64,000 nucleotides of DNA, from NCBI GenBank assembly GCA_021209875.1, contig JAGYVD010000003.1:2356001-2420000 (forward strand), in the 5' to 3' direction. A program made the translations under genes and the position numbers. Under the pieces are notes generated by a model, which did no database searches, was not told the origin of the DNA, and saw nothing but the letters and a program-made list of their open reading frames with translations. This stretch comes from Rosellinia necatrix (taxonomy: Eukaryota; Ascomycota; Sordariomycetes; Xylariales; Xylariaceae). This document shows positions 1 to 10,348 of the stretch, one piece after another (within the stretch, counting starts at the first letter, position 1; each line of letters starts with the position of its first letter).

Positions 1-591
1 GACACGATCCCCACACTGTGGGATAGTGTGAAGAAGTTTGTAAAGAACCACCCCGAACACATCGCGGATGGCAATTCGATGGGATTCCTCAGCGACGACG
101 GCGGTGATACCTACAATAAATGCCATTTCGTATGTAGCGTCTTGTCTATATTCATTTTGTTGGAAGCTAATCTTGCACTAGTGGTCCAACTTCGAAGTGG
201 GCAGTCTCGACTGGCTGCGGTCGAAGCCGTATCTTGACTTCTTCGAGTCTCTTGATATGGATGGGGGTTTCTTCTATGAGCGCTGGGGAGACGCGCCGGT
301 TCATTCTATCGCTGCCAGCTTACTTCTCAAAAAGGAAGAAATTCACTTTTTCAATGATATCGCATATTTCCACGTCCCTTTCACTCACTGCCCAGTGGGC
401 GAACAAACAAGAATCGACCTCCGTTGCCACTGCGATCCCGAAAAGAACTTTGATTGGGAACCATATTCCTGTAAGTCATCGATGGTTGTAGCCTTGCTCT
501 CGCGAGATTCTGACAAATACTTTGCAACTCAGGCACGGAAAGATTTTACAATGTCAACAACCTGGACAAACCGCAAAGCGAGAAGGAATAG
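1..591 (+). CDS. alpha-1,2-mannosyltransferase, KRE2/MNT1 (GT15) family, 5' partial
   Basis: This is the C-terminal part of a Golgi type II glycosyltransferase that adds alpha-1,2-mannose from GDP-mannose to N- and O-linked glycans of wall and secreted proteins. The frame is open from base 1, so the 5' part lies outside the window. Exons are 1-129, 182-470 and 533-591. The introns (130-181, GTATGT..TAG; 471-532, GTAAGT..CAG) were placed because joining them restores the family blocks [34 protein letters not shown] and [17 protein letters not shown], then an [13 protein letters not shown] ending. The FFYERWGD block is the GT15 signature near the catalytic and metal site. The protein ends QSEKE with TAG at 589-591. 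It is convergent with the uS12m gene. Which KTR paralogue it is cannot be told from this portion. Confidence 0.88.
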
Positions 592-954
592 GTGGCTAAA
601 CAAAATCAAATTACGATATAGCATGTACAATAAAGGGGCAGCCTGCCATTTTCCTGTTGGCTGATTATTACAAGCATTGCAACGGCTCGGGGATGGGCTC
701 TCAAGCCTGGTTGGGGTGACTGGCTGGCGTCTCGGAATTCGTCTGGAGACAAATCTCGTGTTTGTTCGTTCTTCATGTGTAAATACAAAATTCGTTCCGT
801 GACCACGACATTTCAAATGGTAAAGGCCGATTGTCTACGGCATACAAATGTTATACATATACAGGTAGGTGTTAGTCCGGGCCGTAAAGTATCCTTGTCC
901 CCCCTGCTTCGGTTTTTGGCTTCAAATAGCGCCGTCGGTGGTACAATTGCACGT
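592..954. other. convergent 3' intergenic region
   Basis: This is the space between the stop codons of the mannosyltransferase (+) and uS12m (-), presumably both 3' untranslated regions. Short open frames here lack family motifs. I see no RNA gene or repeat. Confidence 0.5.
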
Positions 955-1698
955 TTACCCACCAACCGATGCCTTCTTCGGTTTCTTCGTGCCATACTTG
1001 CTTCGACTTGACATGCGAGTCGAGACACCGGCCTGAGCAACCACGTTAGTATACGTGTTAGAACCAGCATATAGGCACATTTCAACTTGATCTAGAAAGG
1101 GGCGGGAAAGAAAACAAAACCTAGAAAAAAAAAAGCATTTTAAATGTTCAGAGTGCCAGACAACAGGTCAAGGGAGTTTAGACACAACAGCCCTATTTTC
1201 TACTCGCCTGCACAGTCAAAATTAAACTGCCGGGATATCCAAAACCCCAGATCGAACAAGACTCAAGGAGTGGACAAAGCGCAAGAGACGGAAAGCGGGA
1301 GGGAAAGGGGGGGGGGTAGTGCAGGCAAGCAGCAGCAGGCAGCAGGCAGCAGGCAGCAAGCGACACGGAAACAAACTGACCAGATCCAAGGCGCCGCGGA
1401 CGAGATGGTACCGCACACCGGGGCAGTCCTGGCTGCGGCCGCCGCGGACGAGGACGACGGAGTGCTGCTGGATGTTGTGGCCCTCGCCGGGGATGTAGGC
1501 GGTGATCATGCGGCCGGAGGAGAGGCGGACACGGGCGGTCTTGCGCTCGCCCGAGTTGGGCTTCTTGGGGCGCGTGATGCCGACCTTGAGGCAGACACCC
1601 TTCTGCTGCGGGCACAGCGTGTCGGACAGCGCGGGGGACACGGCGTGGCGGGCGCGCTGCGGCTTGCGGCAGCCCTGTTGAGGACCAGGTTCATCAGT

Positions 1699-1730
<32 letters not shown>

Positions 1731-1976
1731 GTTCTTTCCTCTCTCTCTCTCTCTCTCGTGGACTTGCTCGGCTATCAGGGAAAGAAAGGGGGATCTTGGG
1801 AATTATCTACGCACTCGGAGGACTTGGTTTAACGTTGCGTTGGGTGCCGGTGTCGTCGAGAAGGCGCGGGATGCAAGCCGTGATGACAGCATCGCCGCCG
1901 CTGGTGTCGTCGGTATGAACATCGCCGTGCGCCCGACCAAGGACGGCCACAGCGATCGTAATATGGGCGCGGCCAT
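955..1976 (-). CDS. MRPS12: mitochondrial small-subunit ribosomal protein uS12m
   Basis: This protein is part of the decoding centre of the mitochondrial small ribosomal subunit. Exons on the minus strand are 1976-1815, 1674-1381 and 1032-955, giving 177 residues. Exon 1 encodes a basic, Ser/Ala-rich mitochondrial targeting peptide ([16 protein letters not shown]..) ending NATLNQVLR. Exon 2 continues [10 protein letters not shown] and carries the unmistakable S12 blocks [38 protein letters not shown] and [14 protein letters not shown]. Exon 3 gives [20 protein letters not shown] and stops at TAA. All three junctions are in phase (donors GTGCGT and GTCAGT; acceptors AACAG and CTCAG), and a TACTAAC-like branch site lies before exon 3. 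The protein is longer than bacterial S12 mainly because of the presequence. It diverges from the acyl-CoA dehydrogenase gene. Confidence 0.93.
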
Positions 1977-2695
1977 GGCGAGCTCGTCTCCGTGGTAGTG
2001 GTTGTCGGTCGTAGCTGGCGGTGTCGGTGCTACGAAATCAAATCAATGCTCCTCTCTAGGTACAGGTAGTGTGTACCCATCGATCCATCGATAATTGGAT
2101 GGGTTAGCTAATCGCAGATTTCGAGGGCTCCGGAGTCTCGCAGTTGTTGGAAATGGTTAGCCGATTGGTGACGGACCGGCGCAGCTTGGTATATTCACAT
2201 GCCAACTTTGGCACGGACCCATTCATGCCAGTGCGCACCAATCAGCCAGTACGAAGTAGTGTAAGTAGGTACTTAAGTAGTAGTAGTAGTACCTGTAGTA
2301 GTGATAAAGGTAGGTTAGTTACAGGGTACGTACCTACCTATGTATGTCCCTTGCCCGCCGAACGCAGTGGCATGCTTACTTCACTGTTAAAAACTCCGGG
2401 AACTACCTAGGTAGAGGAATACCGACTCAGATGACCCGCCTATCTCGGCGAGTCAGATCCACCCGGTGCGATGGCTACCCTCGGCTGAACTGAACGGTAA
2501 GAAGGAGAAAGTCTGAAGTCTTCGAGACTTGTCGACAACTATCTTGAACTCTTCCCAAACTACTACTTCTTCATAGCAACCGCTTGCGCTGTAAGAGCAC
2601 CTGGGCAAATAGCAGGCTCCGGCAGGGGTTTTCAATTCGATCACAGTCTCATTTGTCGACCATACCCCGCCATCTAATTTCAATTGATCCCTATA
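1977..2695. promoter_or_regulatory. divergent promoter region uS12m / acyl-CoA dehydrogenase
   Basis: This 719-bp gap separates two divergent genes for mitochondrial proteins and so must hold both promoters. It contains TAGTAGTAGTAG and GTAGGTA/CTACCTA tracts around 2260-2345 and a CTACCTAGGTAG palindrome near 2405. I see no clear TATA box. Confidence 0.5.
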
Positions 2696-4184
2696 ATGTC
2701 GTCCTTTGCGAGAGTATTAAGGCCGGTTCTTCGGAGGGGTCATGGTGTTGCTGCGAGGGTTTCGTCAACATCACCACGATGCGCACGTCCGTCGCAGGCA
2801 CTAAACGTGCAGCAGTAAGTGCACCGCTGCCAACAATCTGCCTGGCCATGGGAAATGCAAAGTGTACTGAATAGATTGCGCCCTGCCGCAGGCTACGCTC
2901 TTTGTCCGCCTCTCCCCGCCGTCTCTCCGACATCTCCGAGATCCCTCCCACGCCCATAACGCATCTGTCCGAGACGGAGGCGGCCATGCAGGAAGCTGTC
3001 TCCAAGTTTGCCACCGATGTCATCTTACCAAAAGTGCGCGACATGGACGAGGCCGAGTCAATGGATCCGGCACTCGTGGAGCAGCTCTTCGAGCAGGGTC
3101 TGATGGGTGTCGAGATTCCCGAGGAATACGGCGGCGCCGGCATGAACTTCACATCGGCCATTGTCGGCATCGAGGAGCTGGCTCGTGTCGACCCCAGCGT
3201 CAGTGTCATGGTCGATGTGCACAACACCCTGGTGAACACGGCTATTCTGAAGTGGGGTAGCAACGACCTCAAGAAGAGGTTTCTACCCCGGCTGGCCACG
3301 GACACAGTCGGAAGCTTTTGTCTGAGCGAGCCCGTGTCGGGATCCGACGCTTTCAAGCTTGCTACCAAGGCCACTGAGACGAGCAACGGCTTCAAGATCT
3401 CGGGCGGCAAGATGTGGATTACGAACGCGATGGAAGCCAAGTTCTTCATCGTCTTCGCCAACCTTGACCCGAGCAAGGGCCACCGCGGCATCACCGCCTT
3501 CATAGTGGAGAAGGGCACCAAGGGCTTTGAGATCGCGAAGAAGGAGAAGAAGCTGGGCATCAAGGCCAGCAGCACGTGCGTCCTCAGCTTTGACGATGTC
3601 GAGATCCCCAAGGAGAACCTGCTGGGCGAGAGGGGCCAGGGCTACAAATATGCCATCGGCCTTCTGAACGAGGGGCGCATCGGCATCGCCGCGCAGATGA
3701 CCGGCCTTGCTCTTGGCGCCTGGGAGAACGCGGCCAAGTACATCTGGAACGACAGGAAGCAGTTCGGGCAGCTCATCGGCGAGTTCCAAGGAATGCAGCA
3801 CCAGGTTGCCCAATCTTATACCGAAATTGCCGCCGCCCGTGCCCTCGTCTACAATGCGTCCAGGAAGAAGGAGGCCGGCGAAGATTTCGTCCAAGACGCG
3901 GCTATGGCCAAATTATACGCCTCCCAGGTTGCCGGCCGTGTGAGCGGCCTCGCCGTCGAATGGATGGGTGGTATGGGTTTCGTCCGTGAAGGTCTTGCCG
4001 AGAAATTCTGGCGAGACAGCAAGATCGGTGCCATCTACGAAGGAACGAGCAATATCCAGTCAGTTATTTATCCAGCCCCCCACCCCCCTCCCCCCCAAAG
4101 TCCAGCCCCAAGTTGATATCACTAATCCATTGCCTCAGACTCAACACAATCGCCAAGATTTTACAAAAACAGTATACCTCATAA
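2696..4184 (+). CDS. mitochondrial short/branched-chain acyl-CoA dehydrogenase
   Basis: This is an FAD enzyme that oxidises acyl-CoA to trans-2-enoyl-CoA and passes electrons to ETF, in branched-chain amino acid or short-chain fatty acid breakdown. Exons 2696-2814, 2892-4058 and 4139-4184 give 443 residues. The first about 45 residues are Arg/Ser-rich without acidic residues (MSSFARVLRPVLRRGHG..), a typical mitochondrial presequence. Family blocks follow: PEEYGGAGMNF, FCLSEPVSGSDAF (substrate and FAD contact), KMWITNA and WMGGMGFVREG. The ending IYEGTSNIQLNTIAK holds the catalytic Glu (about E423; equivalent to MCAD Glu376). The second intron splits GTSNIQ/LNTIAK and is supported because splicing restores this motif; reading through gives a proline tail and early stop. 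Closest family by motif is SBCAD (ACADSB-like); exact substrate is inference. Confidence 0.93.
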
Positions 4185-5141
4185 AGTACATAGAGAGAGA
4201 GGTCTATTGGCTGTTCACCTAACAAAGAACGACCTCCTCTTTCTATCTAACTGCCACAGCATGCCAAACATCTGGTTTCGGGGAACCATACGTGTCATAG
4301 CATATTCAAGCGCTTGATTTGGGGCATTCCTGCATATTATTGCTATTGATAGGCTGGGCAATAGCTAGTACAGTGTCAGCCGCAGCCAGCCGAGGGTCTG
4401 GTATCGGGACTAGGTATTCAATGTACGAGGCGGGTATTTCCGAGTTAGAGAGACCAATTTAAAAGCAAATAACTTTTAATAACGTTGATATAACATGTGA
4501 GCTTATGTGATAGTAATAAATTAAGCCTGGGTCTAAGTCTCTCTTTACTTTAACACCAGTTTAGGGCAAAATCTCGACCCGTATGCCATAAAAATTACTC
4601 GAGTATTGTATTCTCCCTATTCTAGGGTTCAGTATGGAGGACTGGCATCAAGCATATATACCGAACTTCAGACCACCGAGTTACGTTAGATCAACACACT
4701 GTATCATACGTATTTCATTCATCCGTGACACCGGTTCAGAATAATAAGCTGTCACAGGGGATAAAAGGGTGTCAGCCCTACCATTTCCCACACCGCCCCC
4801 GCGGCACATGCGATGCGTAGGGGAGACGGGTTCCCAGGTCAACAGCACATATTCAGCGAAACTTGCGTGTTCGACCGCCACCTAGAAAACGGCGAGCCCA
4901 TCGGAAGCGTAATTCCGTGTGATCAGGCGCCATACCATATCAGCCTCCCTTTCATGTCGAAATTTTTTTTATTTTTTATGTCCGGGTATACTGTCAACGG
5001 GGGCAAAGCGATATACGAGTTCCCCTTTTGCTAACCAAGCCTGTGGGCCGCCCAAATGTGTATATTAGATGGATAGATAGATATATATATATATATATCC
5101 ATACTTCCCTATATACATCATCGCAACGAAAGCCGCAGCCC
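4185..5141. other. convergent intergenic region, AT-rich
   Basis: This lies between the stop codons of the acyl-CoA dehydrogenase and glucoamylase genes. The part 4440-4680 is markedly AT-rich, and a (TA)n run sits at about 5079-5098. I see no supported gene. Confidence 0.5.
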
Positions 5142-7447
5142 TCAACAGCCGCCACTGCTGCCGACCGGGCCCTGCCAAGCGTCGTCGGTGACGACGAGGA
5201 CGGCGTCGGGGTCGGCGTCGGGGTCACAGGCGGGGACGGCGAGGGTCCGGCGGGCGGCGGCGGGCTCGGGGATGGGGTCCTGGCCGCAGTCCTCCTGGCG
5301 CAGGTAGGCGTAAGCGAGGCCCTCGCCGGCGGCGAGCGCGACGGTGGCGGCCCAGAGCGGGCGGCGGGCGGAGTAGCCGGAGGCGTCGAGGGGCCAGGCG
5401 GCGGCGGCGTCCCAGGCGCCGAGGTCCGTCGTGTTGCCGGCCACGAGCACGTTCTCGCCGTAGTACGTCGTCGCGTTGACCTCGAAGCGCACGTTGACCG
5501 TGCACGTCACGTTGACGTCGGGCGCGCCCGCCGCCGTCGCCGGCGCGTAGGTGCCCTTCGTAGTCGAGCCCGCCACGCACTGCGGCGGCGGCGGCGGCGG
5601 CGGCGGCGGCGTCGTGGAGGAGGAAGCCCCGACCCAGCGAGCCGGGTACTGGCCCGCGCGCCGCTCCGCCATGCTCACGAACGCCGCGTACGACCACGTC
5701 AGGTGCGCCGCCGACGTCGGCGCGAACGGCGCCGCCTTGCCGAACTGCTCCGCCAGCGACCCGTCCGCCGGCGCGTGCCGCTCGACCACCGCCACGAAGC
5801 TCTCGGCGTACGCCGTCGCCGCCGCCAGGATGTCCGCGAACGCGGCCGAGCCGCCGCCGTGCGTCCCCGTTTGCGCCGCGGGGTAGAGGTCCCGGAAGAA
5901 GCCCAGCGAGGTCGCGTCGATAGTCAGGGTCCCCTGGGCCGTCCACTGCGCGACCGCGTCGTACAGGTACTCGGCGGCGGCGGCGGTGATAAGATACCTG
6001 TCGAGAGAGAGAGAGAGAGAATGCGTTAACGAACACCCGGGAGGGAGGAGAGAGTGGGTTAGGGGGTTATGTTGACTGCTACTTTCACGTACCACGGGTT
6101 TCCGGTGAAGTACACGTCCTCCGTATAACGGCCGACGGCGATGCCCTCGGTCCGGGGCACGCCGTCGTTGATGGGGTACACGGCCGGGTCGCGGAAGGCG
6201 TCGACGACGGCCTTGAAGTTCGACAGGGCGCGGCTGTGGCAGGGCTGGATGCTGGGGTCGTCGCACGCCGCGCCCACGTCGAAGACGGCGATGGAGCTGA
6301 GCACCGTGTTCGCGTCCTTGCCGGTCCGGCCGCCGCCCTGGCTCGGGTTGTTGATGTTGGCGACGAAGTACTCGCCGTTCCAGTACGACTCGCCGAGGAA
6401 GCAGGCCACCTGCGGCGCCTGGTCGCAGCCGGTGCACTGGACGCCGAGGGTCTTGGCGAGCGCGTCGCCCTCAACCAGCGCGCGGAATTGGTTCTGCGTG
6501 GTGAAGAAGCTGGAGCCCTGCACCTCCTCCCAGAGGTCGAATCCGGTCGAGTTCCTTTGTATTATTATTAGTATCAAAAGTCAGGCCAGGCACAGACCAT
6601 TCCCCCCTAATCTCGCAGGCCCGGAGGCGCGGGATCGAACGTACCAGTATTGACCAACATAAGACAGGTCATTCGAGATGACCGGCCAGACCACGTTCTT
6701 CGCCTTCTCAGCCTGGCCACTCGAGACGAGCCAGTTGCTATATGTGATCAGCGCAATGGCGCGAAGCGCGGGCCCGTCCCTTTGCGGACGCCCCCAGGCT
6801 CCATTGAATCGTGTGAGATCAATGTTGTATTTTGGCTCGCCGAGGCCAGCCCCGTTGGGAAGAAATGTCCCGGACGGATTGGTGACGGTTCTGTGTGAAG
6901 TTAAGAGTCAATGCCTGCTGTGCTCAACAAAGGTCCCTCCCCCCTTTCACATGTTTTTCGTGGAAGGATAAGACAGATCGAGTTCGCGCAAATTCCACTA
7001 CAGGGAGATGGATAAGTAGGTAGGTATAGGGGCCTCATACTGAAGAATGGCTTGGGAGTGGATGTAGTCCTCAATGTATGATTCAAGCTGCTCCTCGCCG
7101 AGCAAGAATTCGTCGACAATCATTTTCATCGTCAGCGCGGCATCGCGGGACCATGTATAGAAGTCTGCCATCCTGTCAGTGTCAACAGCCCAGTTGGATC
7201 AGTCGATGGTCAACTCACAGTTTGGGTTCTCCGTAGAGGGACTGGCAACAATGACACCAGCTCCCGCACCCGGGACGCGGGAACCATCAGGACCGATGTT
7301 GCTTAGAACGCCCTGAAGAGAGATAGCGCGTTGCTTCTCAACAAAGCCATCCAGGTCGTTTCCTTGGGGCACGCATCTTGCATTTGCCACACTGCAAGCT
7401 ACAAGCACAGAGAGCTGCACTATTGTCTTAGTCGAGATAATGCCCAT
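5142..7447 (-). CDS. secreted glucoamylase (GH15) with C-terminal CBM20 starch-binding domain
   Basis: Glucan 1,4-alpha-glucosidase, which releases glucose from starch ends outside the cell. Minus-strand exons 7447-7219, 7164-7041, 6890-6645, 6554-6093 and 5997-5142 give 638 residues; every junction is in phase and restores a family motif ([56 protein letters not shown]). Residues 1-23 look like a signal peptide ending at ANA. The GH15 general acid is in the WEEV motif (E209/E210) and the probable base is E437 in SLAEQF. The (alpha/alpha)6 domain ends near residue 475. A short linker with nine consecutive prolines (484-492) replaces the usual long Ser/Thr-rich linker. CBM20 follows (about 514-628), with TTYYGENVLVAGNTTDLGAWD and RPLWAATVAL. 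A TATA box lies about 105 bp upstream. Confidence 0.95.
5575..5611. repeat. (GGC)n microsatellite encoding the proline linker
   Basis: A pure GGC run on the + strand reads as CCG codons on the glucoamylase strand and encodes the nine-proline linker between the catalytic domain and CBM20. Such runs can vary in length by slippage. Confidence 0.85.
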
Positions 7448-7550
7448 CTTGACGTACCTAGCCTAAGCAGACCTCGCTGCGCAACAGGGGAGAGAGGAAT
7501 AGATCAGATCTTAAGCTAGATCTAAGAGCCTAGTGCGGGATTGCCTGCTA

Positions 7551-7557
7551 TTTTATA
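7551..7557 (-). promoter_or_regulatory. TATA box of the glucoamylase gene
   Basis: On the minus strand this reads TATAAAATAG, a near-consensus TATA element, about 105 bp upstream of the glucoamylase start codon at 7447. That spacing allows a 5' untranslated region of roughly 70 bases. A strong TATA element fits an inducible secreted enzyme. Confidence 0.65.
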
Positions 7558-8969
7558 CCCCTGGGTTTGCTCCGCATTCTCTTTACTCTCTTTCTCTCTC
7601 TCCCTCTCTTTCTACCTTCCCAATTCCTCTCGCCCAAATACCACCCAACCTTATTGACATCTGGGATGCCCAGCTCCGAATCCTCGGCGCTTCCCTTAGG
7701 CGATCGTATCGATTGCGATGATCATGAGAAGTACTCCAGGGCCCGGCCGTCTACCACGCAGCCTGTTGATTCCTCGGACCGAATACATGGATCTCACCGG
7801 TCTCTGTGCGGTCGTTTCCGGAGAAGGGCATCTTGGCGCGTCTTGTCGGAGACAGCGAACTGGGGTAGATGGTAGATCGTGGAGTAACCACAGCAGCTCC
7901 GAACGCATGTGCTTCTGCGGGGTAGCTACCCCATGATGTTATATCCCCATGTGTGTAGCAGAGTGTTTCTTGTTTTTTTTTTTTTTTCCCCTTTCATCGA
8001 GTTAGTAACCAAGATAGCTTCTTTAAAAGAAGGGTATACTTAGTACCATTAGCATTTGCATGGACAGTGCAGATAGAAATACTACACTATCGATATACGG
8101 TACTTAGTAATGACAGAGCTCTACTTATACAGCACGGGGTCGATATGAATTGATTGTTCATTCTCCCAAACACTCGACGCTCGTTGGAGGGCACTATATG
8201 GCTGTGCATACTTGCTTCGAGGATGCACAAGTATTTGTTCGAAAAGGCGGGGGGAACAAAATAGACTAGCCAGGGATAAGGTAGTTATAGTTTATGAGGT
8301 TAGGGGCAGGTTGGCATGCTGTAGGTGGTACCTTATTCTCCGATTATAGCAGGGATCAATCCGTAGATTAACAACATTTCACAACCCATTTATAATAACT
8401 ACATGGTGGAGGTAGGTATTCAACATAAGGCGACGTCAATGGTAGCCAATCTCGAGATCTTAATCCCATAGTACTTGGCAGAAGGGAGAATCGGGGCTCA
8501 GAGATAGGCATCAATTTTTATTGGTGTTACTTGAGATCATTGTTTAATTGAAGGCAGACAGGACGCAGCTACTCGACAAGCTGAACACCTTCCCCCCCCC
8601 CTTTTTTTTTTCCCAAATGTCCACACCTGCTTCCACTTCCACTTACTATTTAGGAGTTATCGGGGATTGTCGGCCCTTAGTGTAAGCCACTTAGCGATCT
8701 GACATCGATCTTAGCGTACCTAAACCTAGGCAAGGCCTACTAAGGTACCTTACAGTGGAAGAATGGATCGGTCCCTTTCAGCTACTGATTGATTCTGTCA
8801 TCTCATGTGCATCCTCGTGTGCATCCTCATATGCATCCTCACATGTACATCCTCGCTCCCGCTTGAACGAAACTCAACCCTATCCCCTTCCCAGCTCTCA
8901 AACTTGTCAGTGGCTTCCTAGAGAGGGGGGTTGTTTTGTTTTGCCAGGGCTTGCTAGATCTTCTCAGCC
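7558..8969. other. divergent intergenic region glucoamylase / zinc transporter
   Basis: A 1.4-kb promoter region with T-rich tracts near 7971-7989 and 8595-8612. A TGCATCCTCA(T/C) direct repeat at about 8805-8850 lies about 120-160 bp before the zinc transporter start. Short open frames here lack motifs. I see no gene. Confidence 0.5.
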
Positions 8970-10348
8970 ATGGCTTTCTCCCGGGCCGCGCGCTGGCTTT
9001 TCGTCTGTCTCTTTACCGGTTTGGTGCTCGCCTCCCAGCTCAAGCATTTCGGCCATGGAGACCCTGTCGCGTCCCTCGACTCCCTGAGTCTGGAGCAGTT
9101 AGATGAGAAACTTCAGGTGAGCACCTGAGCACTTGTTCTCAGACATGTTGTTTGTAGACTAAAGAAAACACAAGACATGCAGTGTTGTTCAAGAACTCAA
9201 CGCCGCCAAGCTCGCGGCTGCGCCCGATGCCTCGACCTTGACGTCCAAGATCTTCGCCACCCTCTTCCCAGGTAGCCCTGCCGTCAACGCTCTCCTCGCG
9301 ACTCTCTACATCTCGGGTCCGCCCAACCTCCTATTGGCCCTTTGCCCGACCAATATCGACCCCTCGTCCCTGTCCGTGATGGTCGCTTTTGCCGTCGGCG
9401 GCCTTCTGGGGGATACCTTGTTCCATCTACTACCCGAAATCTTCCTCGGCGAGGATTCTCCTGAACGCGTGCGATTTGTCCTTGTCGAGCCGAACCGAAA
9501 CTTAGTATTGGGACTTGCTATAATGGTCGGGTTCATGACATTTGTGGCCATGGACAAGGGGCTACGCATTGCGACGGGCGGTGCCGGGCATGACCATAGT
9601 CATGGTGCCCATTCACACGACGCTCATTCGGACGATTCATCGCCTACTTCAGCTACGTCGAGCTCTGTAGCAATACCTAGCAAAGATGCTAAGAATCGTA
9701 AAAAGGGCACGGAGAAGGGAAATGATGTAGCGAAGAAGAGCGAAAAAGGAAAAGAGGTGAACCCCAGTGTCAAATTGGGAGGCTTTCTAAATCTGATGTG
9801 TGTTGCGGAACCCCTCTATCCTCTTTTGAATTGGCACATGAGAACTGACAAATACCAGCGCCGATTTTACACACAATATCACAGATGGTTTAGCCATGTC
9901 AGCCTCGTTTTATGCATCGCCCACGATAGGCGCGACAACCACAGTTGCCGTATTCTTCCACGAAATTCCCCACGAGGTCGGGGACTTTGCCCTGCTTGTG
10001 CAATCTGGCTTCTCGAAACGAGCAGCCATGGGCGCACAATTTGTTACGGCGCTGGGCGCGCTTTTGGGGACCCTAATTGGCATCGCCGTCCAGGAGTTTG
10101 GGGGCAATAACGACGTTGATGGAGAACTCAGCGGTATGACAGGAGGCATCTGGGGCACCAGCTTAACATATGGTGATCTCCTGCTACCCTTCACGGCCGG
10201 TACTTTCCTCTACGTCGGAACTGTCGCTGTTATCCCCGAGCTTCTGGAGACCGGCCCAAACAAGGCCGCGGAACTCAAGAAGACATTGGTACAGTTTGCG
10301 GCGGTAGCCTTGGGTGCAGGCATCATGCTTTATATTTCATGGGACTAA
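8970..10348 (+). CDS. ZIP-family zinc transporter, YKE4/SLC39A7 (ZIP7) type
   Basis: A membrane transporter that moves zinc into the cytosol, by family most likely out of the ER/Golgi. Exons 8970-9116, 9175-9797 and 9859-10348 give 419 residues. The N-terminus is a hydrophobic signal-like segment (RAARWLFVCLFTGLVLA). Transmembrane helices follow, with AFAVGGLLGDTLFHLLPEIFLG in the first part. A variable loop then holds the His-rich stretch HDHSHGAHSHDAHSDD and a Lys-rich segment. The second intron splits the metal motif: splicing gives LIADFTHNITDGLAMSASF (about 256-275), then FFHEIPHEVGDFALL (H291, H295). HNxxDG and HEIPHExGD are the zinc-binding signatures of the LIV-1/ZIP group. The first intron's acceptor (AAG at 9172-9174) is less certain: three nearby AG sites were rejected because they break the frame. 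Confidence 0.9.

Noticed and set aside
1144..1704. Plus-strand open frame (186 codons) across the uS12m gene
   Set aside because: Antisense to exon 2 of a well-supported ribosomal protein gene.
2691..3611. Minus-strand open frame (306 codons) opposite the acyl-CoA dehydrogenase
   Set aside because: Shadow frame without motifs; the plus strand encodes the complete enzyme.
5028..6029. Plus-strand open frame (333 codons) opposite the glucoamylase
   Set aside because: Antisense shadow caused by G/C-ending codons; composed mostly of Arg, Gly and Val runs, while the other strand has GH15 and CBM20 motifs.
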